Assembly: GCA_963724195.1 (NCBI GenBank)
Contig: CAVRTQ010000021.1
Coordinates: forward strand, 295,473-359,472
Direction: 5' to 3'
Origin: Solirubrobacter sp963724195
GTDB taxonomy: Bacteria > Actinomycetota > Thermoleophilia > Solirubrobacterales > Solirubrobacteraceae
Length of the DNA stretch: 64,000 nt
In this document: piece after piece, positions 23,282 to 32,901 of the stretch
How the letters are laid out: the number at the start of each line of letters is the position of its first letter
How positions within the stretch are numbered: the stretch's first letter is position 1
Notes under the pieces: model-generated
The model's database searches: none
What the model saw: the letters and a program-made list of their open reading frames with translations, nothing else
What the model was told of the DNA's origin: nothing
Made by a program: the position numbers and the translations under genes

Positions 23282-24599
23282 ATGCCTGCGGTAGCGGCCC
23301 GCGAGGACTGGGAGCTGCCGGCTGAGCCGGCCAGCGTCACGCTGGCTCGGGGCCGGGTGCGTGCATTCGCGCAGGAGCACGGCGCGACAGCCTGACGACG
23401 TGGTGGATCTCACCCTGGCGGTGACCGAGGCGGTCACCAACTCCGTCATCCACGCGTTCATCGACCGCGATCCCGGCCGGGTGCACGTGACCATCTCCAC
23501 CGCCGCCGACGAGCTGACGGTCGTCGTGGCCGACGACGGGCGCGGGATGCAGCCGCGCGCCGACAGCCCGGGGCTCGGGCTCGGGCTGCCGACGATCGGC
23601 CGGCTCGCCGCCCACGTGGACATGCGCGAGGCGCCGGGCGGCGGCACCGAGCTCACGATGACGTTCGCGACGCCCGGCGTCCGCGGTCCCGCGCGCGGCG
23701 AGCAGGTGGACGCGCGCGAGCCGGAGCTGCTGGACGCGGTGTCGCGCGTCGCGCAGGGGGCGTGGCCGGGGGAGGGCGTCGAGCGGCTCGTCGACCTGCT
23801 CGTCCCGGATGTGGCCGACGCGTGCGCGGTCGACGTGATCAGCGCGGCGGGGACCCCAGAGCGGTTCGCGGGGCGCATCGAAGGCTCGAAGCCGCTCTCG
23901 CACTGGCTCGCCACCTTGCGCCCGCGCGTGGACGCGGCCCGCTCCGCCACGCGCGCCGCGCTGGAGGACGGGCGCCCGCACGTCTCCGAGCTCACGCTGG
24001 ACCTGATCGAGCGGCTCACCACCAGCGCCGCGGACGCCCGCACGATGGCCGCGACCGGCATCCGCTGGTGGGCCGTGATCCCACTCCGGGAGGGCGACCG
24101 GCTGCTCGGCCTGTTGCACTTCGGCCTGCTGCCCGCGCGCGGCCGACCGTCCGACGAGCAGATCGAGTTCCTGCGCACGCTGGGCGAGCGCGCCGCAGCG
24201 GGCCTCGCCCACACGCAGCTGATCGCCGAGCTGCGGCGGATGCGCCACCGCTTCGAGCGCGTGCTCGACGTGCTCGCCGAGGCCGTGATCGTGCGCGACG
24301 GCCACAGCCGGCTCGTCTACGCCAACGAGGCCGCGGGCCGATTGTTCGGCCTCGACCAGAGCGCGCTCCGCGACCTCAGCGGCGAGCAGGTCTTCGACCG
24401 CTCCGAGGTCATGACCGACCCGGACGGGCGCCCGCTCGAACTCGACGAGTTGCCCTATCGGCGCCTGCTCGCCGGCCTGGACGCCCCGCCGCGGCTCGTG
24501 CACATGGGCAACCGTCGGCTCGTGATCAAGGCGACGCTGCTCGACGAGGGCGAGCGGCTCGTCGTGTCGGTCATCCAAGACGTCACCAACGTGCACTAG
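23282..24599 (+). CDS. RsbW-like ATPase + GAF + PAS regulatory protein (one frameshift)
   Basis: Starts ATG 23282. Residues 1-140 form an anti-sigma-factor/serine-kinase-type HATPase (LTLAVTEAVTNSVIHAF N-box; VVADDGRGM G1 box). Then comes a GAF-like domain (IRWWAVIPLREGDRLLGLLH) and a PAS domain (RVLDVLAEAVIVRDGHSRL, YANEAAGRLFG). There is no histidine phosphorylation domain, so it is probably a partner-switch kinase or sensor, not a classical histidine kinase. One extra base near 23385-23393 separates the first ~35 residues from the rest. A TAGAAT -10 lies 9 nt before ATG. Confidence 0.7.
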
Positions 24600-25333
24600 G
24601 CCGGGAAGAACAGCTCCACCCGGATCTCCTGCAGCGTCACGTCCTGCGGCGTGCCCACGGTGGTCACGAGCGAGAAGTAGCTGACGTCGAGGTCGTCCTT
24701 GACGAAGTGCACCGGGACGACGGGGGAGGCGGTGCGCGCGAAGTCGGGCGTGCGCCACGCCGGTGGCGCCGTGGCGAGGACCTCGTCGAGGAGGTTCGTC
24801 GTGCGTGGGTCGGGGATGCCGCCGACCGCCTCGCGGTGCACCCGGGCGATCAGCGCCTCGCCGGTCAGGTCGAAGTTCGCGACGTGCGGGCGCAGCGGGC
24901 CGAACATCAGGCGGACGACGTTCGCCGGCGTGGGCGGCGGGCCGTCCAGCAGGCGCGTGAAGAGCGCGGTCGCCGCGTCGTTGGCGTCCGTGATGTCCCA
25001 GTGGCGGTCCATCACCACGGCCGGATACGGCTCCTGCTGGTTGAGCATGCGCTGCAGCGCGGTCTGGACCTGCGCGAGGCCCGGCGCGTCGAGCCCGGTC
25101 TCCCGGTAGTGCGGCGCGTAGCCCGCGGCGAGCAGCAGCTGGTTGCGTTCGCGCAGCGGCACGTCGAGGGCGCGGGAGAGCCGCAGGATCAGCTCGCGGC
25201 TGGGCTGCGCGCGACCGCTCTCCACGAAGGAGACGTGGCGCTGCGTCGTGCCCATCTCCGTCGCCAGCCCGAGCTGGCTCATCCTTCGCTCGCGGCGCCA
25301 GTGCCGCATCAGCGTGCCGACGGGACTGGCCAT
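24596..25333 (-). CDS. XRE/MmyB-like helix-turn-helix regulator
   Basis: 245 aa. N-terminal HTH_3: LMRHWRRERRMSQLGLATEM, then TQRHVSFVESGRAQPSREL. The remaining ~170 residues are the MmyB-like ligand-binding domain (YPAVVMDRHWDITDANDAA; LMFGPLRPHVANFD). Such proteins are commonly repressors of a neighbouring redox gene. It is divergent from the CMD-family gene with a perfect palindrome between them. Confidence 0.85.
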   Translation of the reverse strand: MASPVGTLMRHWRRERRMSQLGLATEMGTTQRHVSFVESGRAQPSRELILRLSRALDVPLRERNQLLLAAGYAPHYRETGLDAPGLAQVQTALQRMLNQQEPYPAVVMDRHWDITDANDAATALFTRLLDGPPPTPANVVRLMFGPLRPHVANFDLTGEALIARVHREAVGGIPDPRTTNLLDEVLATAPPAWRTPDFARTASPVVPVHFVKDDLDVSYFSLVTTVGTPQDVTLQEIRVELFFPA

Positions 25334-25368
25334 GGGCGCGACTCTACGACGGTTCGGGCCGCGAATCG

Positions 25369-25386
25369 ATTCCCTCGCGAGGGAAT
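25369..25386. promoter_or_regulatory. Perfect 18-bp palindrome, likely operator of the XRE regulator
   Basis: ATTCCCTCGCGAGGGAAT, dyad-symmetric, in the 88-bp gap between the divergent XRE regulator (start 25333) and the CMD gene (start 25422). Confidence 0.65.
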
Positions 25387-25421
25387 TGAGCCGCTGCTCG
25401 CGCGGCGGGACGCTGCCGAGC

Positions 25422-25931
25422 ATGTTCACCGTCCACACCGCCACCACCGCCCCCGCCGATGCCCGCGACGCGCTCGCCGCGCTGGAGCGCAACATCGGCT
25501 TCATCCCGAACCTCGCCGGGACGATCGCCGGCTCGCCGGCGGCGCTGGCCGGCTTCGTCGGGATGCAGTCCGCGCTGCGCGGGTCGCGGCTGAGCGCGCT
25601 CGAGCGCGAGGTCGTCGGCCTCACCGTCAGCCGCTTCAACGCGTGTGCCTACTCGCTGGCCGCGCACTCCCGGTTCGCGGCCGCCGCCGGTGGCTCGCCG
25701 GAGCTGATCGACGCGCTGCGCTCCGGCTCGGTGCTGAGCGACGCGCGGCTCGAGTCCCTCCGCGCGTTCGCGGCCGCCGTGCTGGAGGACCGCGGGCACG
25801 TCGCCGCCGGCGAGTTGGAGGCCGAGGACACGCTCGAGGTGCTCGCCCAGATCGCCTACACCACGCTCGCCAACCACGTCGCGAACGTCTCCGGAGTCGC
25901 GATCGACGACGCCTTCGCCGCGCTTGTATAA
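25422..25931 (+). CDS. Carboxymuconolactone decarboxylase family (AhpD-like) protein
   Basis: 169 aa. Core: ALEREVVGLTVSRFNACAYS followed by LAAHSRFA. AhpD-type peroxidase-associated proteins have E-x11-C-x2-C-x3-H; here the Glu, first Cys and His are present but the second Cys is Ser (CAYS). Disulfide-based peroxidase activity is therefore unlikely unless another Cys substitutes. Probably controlled by the divergent XRE regulator. Confidence 0.8.
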   Translation: MFTVHTATTAPADARDALAALERNIGFIPNLAGTIAGSPAALAGFVGMQSALRGSRLSALEREVVGLTVSRFNACAYSLAAHSRFAAAAGGSPELIDALRSGSVLSDARLESLRAFAAAVLEDRGHVAAGELEAEDTLEVLAQIAYTTLANHVANVSGVAIDDAFAALV

Positions 25932-25994
25932 CGTCAGTCCACCACCCGGGCTCCGGCCTCGGTTGGCGACTGCGAGGCGGCTCAGCTCCGGCGT

Positions 25995-26106
25995 CTACCA
26001 GAGCACTTCGACGCCGTACGCGTCGAAGTGCGGATCGGTCGTGATGACCGGCAAGCCGTCCCCGAGGGCCTGCGCGATCAACAGGCGGTCGAACGGGTCG
26101 CGGTGA
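25995..26106 (-). pseudogene. C-terminal remnant of a PIN-domain (VapC-like) toxin
   Basis: The minus strand reads HRDPFDRLLIAQALGDGLPV, then ITTDPHFDAYGVEVLW and a stop, the conserved end of the PIN nuclease domain. The N-terminal ~90 residues and any antitoxin are missing; the sequence is cut off by the gene at 26127 on the other strand. Confidence 0.7.
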
Positions 26107-26126
26107 GATTGGAGAGAATGCCGCCC

Positions 26127-26477
26127 ATGGCTTCGTACTCCGTCAACGACGCGGGCGTCGCGCGGGCGCGCGAGCTGATCGATGCCCGCCAGTACGTCCT
26201 GGACTCCGACTGGGGCGACTCCCAGCCCAACGCGGAAGCGCAGAACACGTACCTCGAGAACCACTCGTGGGAGGACTACGCGGCCTGGCACCTCGGTCTC
26301 ACCGAGGGCGCGAACGACGAGACCAAGGCCCGCTACGCGTTCGTCTACGGCGACTTTCGCCGCATCCACCGCTCCGGCCTGATCGCCTGCGTCTACCGCG
26401 CGGCCGAGTGGCGCCACAAGGGCGTCGAGCTCGCCGCCCACGACCTCCTGCAGCACCTCGACGAAGTCAGCGGGTGA
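26127..26477 (+). CDS. Conserved actinobacterial hypothetical protein
   Basis: 116 aa; ATG 26127 follows GGAGAG at a normal distance. Reads ASYSVNDAGVARARELIDAR, SDWGDSQPNAEAQNTYLE, SWEDYAAWHLGLTEGAND and FVYGDFRRIHRSGLIACVYR. I know this only as a conserved, soluble actinobacterial family without assigned function. The 3' end overlaps the convergent barstar gene by 11 nt. Confidence 0.7.
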   Translation: MASYSVNDAGVARARELIDARQYVLDSDWGDSQPNAEAQNTYLENHSWEDYAAWHLGLTEGANDETKARYAFVYGDFRRIHRSGLIACVYRAAEWRHKGVELAAHDLLQHLDEVSG

Positions 26478-26958
26478 ACGCGGCGAGCGCGACGGGGACC
26501 CCGAGGTCCTCGACGCGCGGCTTGATCCGCCACAGTCCGCCGGGCGCTTCGGCCAACAGCAGGCGCGCCCGGCCGTCGCCCTGCTCCTGCGCCTCGCGGT
26601 CGATGGTCGTGAAGATGTCCACGAGCGCGAGCAGCGCCTGCGGGTCCGGGCCGTCCGCGAGCAGCTGCTCGGCCTCGGTGGCGATAACCACGAGGCTGGC
26701 GTCGCTGTAGATCGTGAAGTCGCGCAGCGTATCGGTGAGCGCCATCCAGTTGGCCCCGAACCCGTCTGGCAGCTGCAGCGCCGCGGACAGCTCGTCGTAG
26801 AACGCGCTCTCCGTCCGCGCGCGGGAGCCGCGGACCACGCGCGCGAGCACCCGCTGGTCCGCATCCGCGAGTCCGTGGCTGAGCGCGCCGGCGTCGAGCG
26901 GGCTGAGCTCACCGTATTCGACGGCGGGGCGCTGCGGGTCGAGCAGGGCGAGGGGCAC
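26467..26958 (-). CDS. Barstar-family immunity protein (ribonuclease inhibitor)
   Basis: 163 aa from GTG 26958, only 4 nt after the toxin stop. The barstar-type core is RTESAFYDELSAALQLPDGF, then GANWMALTDTLRDF, where barstar relatives have the conserved aromatic/acidic surface. Barstars neutralise barnase and RNase Sa-type guanyl ribonucleases. The upstream gene ends in an RNase Sa-like domain, so this is very likely its immunity partner. N-terminal ~55 residues are not recognised. Confidence 0.8.
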   Translation of the reverse strand: MPLALLDPQRPAVEYGELSPLDAGALSHGLADADQRVLARVVRGSRARTESAFYDELSAALQLPDGFGANWMALTDTLRDFTIYSDASLVVIATEAEQLLADGPDPQALLALVDIFTTIDREAQEQGDGRARLLLAEAPGGLWRIKPRVEDLGVPVALAAFTR

Positions 26959-26962
26959 GGTC

Positions 26963-29897
26963 TCAGATCTCCACGAAGGTCCGGTAGTGGTCGCCGGTAT
27001 AGAACCAGTGACCGACACCGGCGTGCGGCGGCGCCGGGTGTGCGTGCGGGCCGGCGGCGGGCTGGATGCCGAAGACGATCCGGTGCATGCCGCGGTTGGT
27101 CCGGCCCGGGTTGACGGCCGGGTTGCCCTGGATGTTCACGAGCCCCTGCGTGTTCGGGAAGATGTCGAACTCCTCGTAGGGGTTCCGGTTGGCCACCGCC
27201 GGTGGCCCGTTGTTCGGGCCGGGGAGCGGGGTGCCCCAATTGTTGTGTGGGGCCTGCGCGAACCACGGGTGGAGCGAGTTGCGACCCTGCGCGACGAGCG
27301 TGTTGCGCACCGCGACGGCGATCGTCAGCACCGGAAGCGTGAAGAGCGCGGACAGCGCGCGCGCCTGCTCGGTCGCGTTGGCGAGCACGTCGACCGGGTC
27401 CAGCGCGAACGCGGGGTCCAACCCGTTGAGCTGAGCGAACAGGTGCGGCCAGCCCAGGGGCGCCGGGGCCGCGGGGACCACGGACCGTGACACGATCCGG
27501 CCGCGCCGGTCCGGGAGCACCGAGCGCAGCGTCTCCAGCCGCGACTGGACGCCGCCGCCACCGGGCAGCGGAGGGAATGCGCGCCTGCAGCGCCGGGGGT
27601 AGCGCTGCGAGCAACGCCGGATCGATCGAGCGGACGCCGTGGCCGGGCGCACCGGCGCCCGCGGGCGCGGCGCCCGGCAGCACGTCGGCGGCGTGCAGGC
27701 GGGCGGCCAGCCAGCCGAACTGCGGGACGGTCAGGTTGTCGAGCTGGTTGTTCACCAGCGCGTTGAGGTGTTCGGCGTTGAGCGCGGAGAACTGCGGCTG
27801 CGTGATCGCCTGCAGCCGCGGCGGGGGCAGGACCTGAAGCGTCGCGGCGGGGACCCCGGCGAGCTGCCCGCTCGTGATGTGGGGCACCTGGGCCGGGTTC
27901 AGGTTCGGCAGCACCGTGGCGATCTGCGCCGGCAGCAGGCCGCCCAGCTGCTCCGGTGTGAGGTTCGCGGACACGCCGCCGACGGCCCCGCCGCCCTGCG
28001 CCAGCAGCTGCTCGGGGTGCAGCCGCGCGAGGTCCCCCGGGACGAGCTGGATGAGCGCGAGCGCCGCGGTCTGCGCGGAGGTGAGGTACTGCATGCGTCC
28101 CGCGATCGCGGTGAGCTGCGCCCCCGCCCAGAGCGCGATCCCCGCCGGCGCGAGCGCGGCGAGCTGCGCCCCGCTCATCACCTGGATCTGCGCGGCGGTG
28201 AACTGCTGCACCTGGGGCGCCGTGAGCTGTCGCAGCTGGCTCACCGGCGCCTCCGGGACATCGGCGACCGGGAAGGTCCCGAGGTTCGCCATGGCCGGCA
28301 GGTTGTGCGGGCCGGCGGCCGCGTTCGGGGCGGCTCCGGACTGCTCTTGGCGGAGCGCCGGGCCGTGGGTGGCGGTCAACCGGTCGAAGCGGTCCTGGGT
28401 GAGCTGGTTGAGCAGGTGCGGCGGCAACCAGCGCGCCTGCGCCGGCAGGAACGCGGCGAAGCGCGGCTCGGCCAGCTGGTTGAGCTGGGCGACGGTCAGC
28501 GCCGCCAGCTGCGCGGGTGCGAGCCGTTGCAACTGCTCGTCGCTGAAGGCGGCGAAGCAAGGCGCTGTGAGCTGTCCGATCTGCACCGGCGTCATCGCCC
28601 CGAGCTGCGCCGGCGTCAGCTCCGCCGCCGTGAGCGCGCCGACCTGGGCGGCGGTGAGGTTGCGGACCTGGTCGCCGGCCAGCGCCGCGAACGCGGGCTG
28701 GACGCGCAGGGCGTTGAAGCTGGGGATCGGAAGCTGTGGGAGCTGGGCGGGTGGGAGGGCGCCCACGTGCTGGGGCTGCAGCAGGGCCATCAGCCCGGCC
28801 GGCATCGCCGCAACGTGCGCGCTCGTGAACTCGCTCAGCTCCGCCGGTGACGGCGCAGGCCCGCCGGCGAGCCCGAGGACCGCCCCCGGGGACAGGCGCC
28901 GGTCGATCGGGAGGCCGACGACCGCAGGGCCGGCGCCGAGCGCGGTGCCGAGCGAGTTGGCGCCGACCGTCGCGCCGCCGACCGGCAGGTGCTGGATCAA
29001 CGCGACCGGCAGCCGCGGCATCAGGCCCGCCACCTGTCGCTCGCTGAGGCTCTGCAGGTGCGGGCCGCCGAGGCCGGCGAGCGCCGCGTTGTCGAGCGCG
29101 TGCAGCGCGGGCATGCTGAGCGCACCGAGCTGCTGGTGCGTCAGCTGCGCGAGTTGCGCGGCGTCGAGGGCGGCGAAGAACTCCGCGGGCAGCATCCGGA
29201 TGACCGGGATCGGGATGTTCTGCAGGTACGTGCCGGCGAGGCCGTTGGCGGCCTTGACCGCGTTGTAGGTGGCGACCGCGGTCTGCCCGCCGTCATGCAG
29301 CGCGCGCAGCAGCAGGAGCTGCCGTTGGGGCATCCACGGAGCGAGCAGCTGGGTCATCTCGGCGGTCTTGGGTCCGTCGAGCCGTGGAAGGTAGCTCGTG
29401 AGCGAGACGAACTGGGCACCGCTGTAGGCGGCGTTGACCGCGTTGGGCGGGGCTGCCGTGAGCACGGCATGGCGGACCGGCGTCTCGGTGCTCAGCCCGG
29501 CCTCGTTCCACGCCTTGGCCGTGATCTCACGGCGCCCGGGCGGGAAGTTCGACCAGTCCCACCACCACGCGCCGTCGGCTTGCCGAGCCTGGTTCCAGCC
29601 ACCGGTGTCGACGCGGACCTGGACGTTGTTCGTCGGGCCGTGGGGGTTCACGCGAATGCTGTAGGTGTCGGTCTGGACGTACGCGTCCTCCTGCGGCTGG
29701 TCGATCACCGGCGCCGGAGCGTTCGGGTCCGGTGCCCGGGCCAGCATCCGCGCGACGGCGTGATTGCCGGCGCTGCGTTGGAGCGCCAGCGCGGTGCGCG
29801 GGTCGAGCCGGCGTGGACGGGCCTCGACCGCCGGTGCCGGCACCGGTGCAGGTGGCGGAGCGGAGGGGACGGCTTCGTCGTGCTCGCGGCCGGGCAT
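26963..29897 (-). CDS. Polymorphic toxin: AGN-motif N-terminus, LTxxQL repeats, RNase Sa-like C-terminus (one frameshift)
   Basis: ~978 residues after removing one extra base near 27573. Residues ~28-52 (LDPRTALALQRSAGNHAVAR) match the motif found at N-termini of eCIS/DUF4157-associated secreted proteins. Next is an Ig-like domain (~70-150). Residues ~190-800 are dozens of ~11-residue units of type LTPAQLGAMTP. The C-terminus has NPGRTNRGMHRIVFG and FYTGDHYRTFVEI, aligning with RNase Sa (RTRGTRRIITG; YYTGDHYATF), including the two Arg and the catalytic His; the base Glu is probably in YEEFDIF. It should cleave RNA in target cells. No signal peptide is visible. Confidence 0.78.
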
Positions 29898-30099
29898 CCG
29901 CGGCGAGTATCCGCGCGCGGCACCGACCAGTCAAGCTCCGCTGCGCAATCGGCGGCGGGCCGAAAAACACCGTGAACAAGAAAAGCACCCACCCGATTGC
30001 CCACATTCGGCCGGGCCTATTCCGACCGGCGGTCCATACCTGCGACGGCCGCCGCCGGACAGGATCGACGGCGGGTCCAACCAATAAGAGAGGGAACTC

Positions 30100-32901
30100 T
30101 TGCAACGCACTTTCAGCGCGCTGGCGGTCACCGGCGCGATGACGCTGGTCGCGGCTGCGCCCGCGGCGGCGGTGAACACGGTCACGACGGCCAACGGCGC
30201 GAACTGGCAGATCCATGATGCCGCGCCGCCGATCCTGGACACGGGCTCGATCCGCGCGATCTCCGACAACGCGTTCTACGGCTTCGGTGGCATCCGGGTC
30301 AAGGTGTCCGGGATCCCGGCCACAGATCCGACCGGGCGGCTCAACGGCGAGCTGATGCGCGGGTTCGGGCTCACGTACGACGGCGACGAGTCGTTCGCGA
30401 CGACGACGCCGGTGCCGCTGGGCGGGGTGGCGATCAGCCGCACGATCAAGGTGTCCAAGCCGGGCAACTGGACGCGCTGGCTGGACACGTTCGCGAACAC
30501 GACGGGCCGGACGATCACGGTGGACGTGACGTTCGGCGGCTCGGCGGGTCAGAACACGACGAACAACCAGAGCAAGATCACCGGGACGTCGTCCGGGGAC
30601 ACGACGATCGACAACGCGGACGCGTGGGTCGCGATCCACTCGCCGAACGCGAGCGGGATGAGCACGCGCGGACCGTCCGCCGTCGTGATCGGCTCGACCA
30701 CGGGCACGGGGAACTTCCAGCGCGACCCGTTCGGCGCGCCGCTGCCCACGACCGGGCTGGAATCGAACTTCTACGGCTACCGCAACACGATCACGCTCGC
30801 GCCCGGCCAGACGAAGTCGCTCCTGCGCTACGTCGTCGCGGGTCGCACCGAGACGTCCACGACGATCGGCGCGCAGAGCACCGTGGTCACGACCAGCGCG
30901 ACCGGCCTGTCGACCGCGCCCGACCTCGCCGGCCTGTCCGCCGAGTGCACTGTGCACGGTCACGAACTTCACGCTCGCCGGCCAGGACTGCGCGAACACG
31001 CCGCTCCCGGCGCTGCCGAGCATCCCGCAGACGAGCCTCAAGACCACGGCGTCCGGCTACGACGTGGTCGACAAGTCGATCACGCAGCTCGTCGCCGACA
31101 TGGACGTCCGGCCTGACGACCTCGCAGGCGATCACGCGCGCGTACCTGGACCGGATCGAGGCCTACGACAAGGGCCCGTTCGGCTTCCATGCGTTCATCA
31201 CGGTGGCCAAGGACGCGATGGCGCAGGCGGCTGACGCCGACGCCAAGCGCGCCGCGGGCATCAAGGGTGACCTGCTCGGCGTGCCGGTCGTCGTGAAGGA
31301 CCTCTACGACACCAAGGACATGCCGACCACGGATGGCTCGCTCGCGTTCGAGGGCTGGCAGCCCAAGCGCGACGCCTTCCAGGTCAAGAAGCTGCGCGAG
31401 GCCGGGGCGATCATCCTCGGCAAGGGCAACATGTCCGAGTTCGCCAACTCCGGCTCCTACAGCGAGTCCGGCTACGGCATGGTGTGGAACGCGTTCAAGC
31501 CGTCGAAGACGTCGCTCGGCTCGTCCGGCGGTTCGGCGGTGGCGACCGCGGCCAGCCTCGCCGGCGTTCGGCATGGGCAGCCAGACGGGCGTCTCGCTGT
31601 ACGCGCCGAGCACCGGCGCGTCCCTCGTCACCCTGCGCGGCACCGACGGCATCGCCTCCGGCGCGGGCGTGATGCCGCTGACGTGGCTGCAGGACTTCGC
31701 GGGCCCGATGGCGCGCACGACCTCCGACATCGCCCGCATCCTCAACGCCACCACCGGCACCGACCCGGACGACCTGTTCACGCTGCACAACAACGCGGGC
31801 GAGAAGCGACCGGCCGACTACAAGACCGCGCTGGACAAGCAACGCGCTGCAGGGCAAGCGGATCGGCTACCTGCCGGCGTCGTTCACCGGCAGCCCGAGC
31901 TACGGCCAGGCCGACGGCACGATCGAAGCGGTCACCGCCCGCTTCGCCGACATCGAGGCCGCGGGCGCGACGATGGTGGCGCTGACGACGCAGCCGCCGA
32001 GCGGTCCCGCCACGCGGCACGCTGACCGGCAACCGCACGGAGGAGGGCTGGCAGCAGTACTTCGACCTGCACGAGAACCCGCCGTACACGACGGCGAGCG
32101 GCATCCTCAGCTCGCCGAAGGTGCTCCCGTACAACCGCCAGACGGTGGCGGTCCGCCCGCGCATGACGGCCGAGGACATCCAGAAGGTGCTCGTCGCCCG
32201 CGACGAGCTACAAGGACCGCATCAAGACCTGGATGGACGAGAACAACATCGACGCCGTCGTCTACCCGGGCTTCCGCTCGGACGTCTACGACAACGACGG
32301 CGCCCAGACGCTGTCGAGCGACCGCAACAGCGGCGTGCTCACGTCCAACGTCGGCCTGCCGACCCTGGTCCTGCCGATCGGCGCGAACCCGCACGGCGAC
32401 CCGATCTCGATCCAGTTCGTCGGCCGCGCGTTCGACGACGCGAAGGTGCTCGGCTTCGGCCACGCGCTCGAGCAGCAGCTCGGTGGCGCGGGTCACATCG
32501 CGCCGGTCACCGCGCCGAAGCTGACGTTCGCGAAGGACACGCCCGGGACGATCGGCGGCACGGTCCCGGCCACGCTGAACCTGACGCTCGGCGCGCCGGC
32601 GACGTTCGGCGCGTTCACGCCCGGCATCGACAAGGAGTACACGGCGACGACGACCGCCGGCGTGATCTCCACGGCCGGTGACGCGACGCTCACCGTCTCC
32701 GAGCCCGGCCACCTGGTCAACGGGCCGTTCAGCCTGGCCGAGCCGCTGCGGGTGGAGATGTCTCCCGCGACGTGGACCGGCCCGGTGTCGAACGCGTCCG
32801 TCGCGATCGCGTTCAAGCAGCTCGTCAAGCGGACGGACCCGCTGCGCACCGGCAGCTACAGCAAGACGCTGACCTTCACGCTGAGCACCACTAACCCGTA
32901 A
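30100..32901 (+). CDS. Secreted amidase with C-terminal beta domain, copy 1 (six single-base insertions)
   Basis: TTG 30100 after GAGAGGGAA. Signal peptide ends AAAPAAA. Residues ~25-290 form an unrecognised beta-rich domain. An amidase-signature domain follows, with GVPVVVKDLYDTKDMPTTDG (catalytic Lys region), SLGSSGGSA (Ser-cisSer-Lys triad region) and GFRSDVYDNDGAQTL. The last ~110 residues are the beta domain shared with 42648 and copy 2. Extra bases near 30943, 31105, 31565, 31840, 32015 and 32210 break the frame; corrected length is 2,796 nt, as in copy 2. An amide-hydrolysing extracellular enzyme; substrate unknown. Confidence 0.8.

Noticed and set aside
26028..29975. Long open frames on the plus strand opposite the toxin gene
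   Set aside because: Composition is that of an antisense frame (Arg/Gly/Gln-rich), while the minus strand has clear domains.
30100..32901. Programmed frameshifting in amidase copy 1
   Set aside because: There are six breaks in one gene at unrelated sites, none with a slippery heptamer, and copy 2 lacks them; sequence error or decay is simpler.
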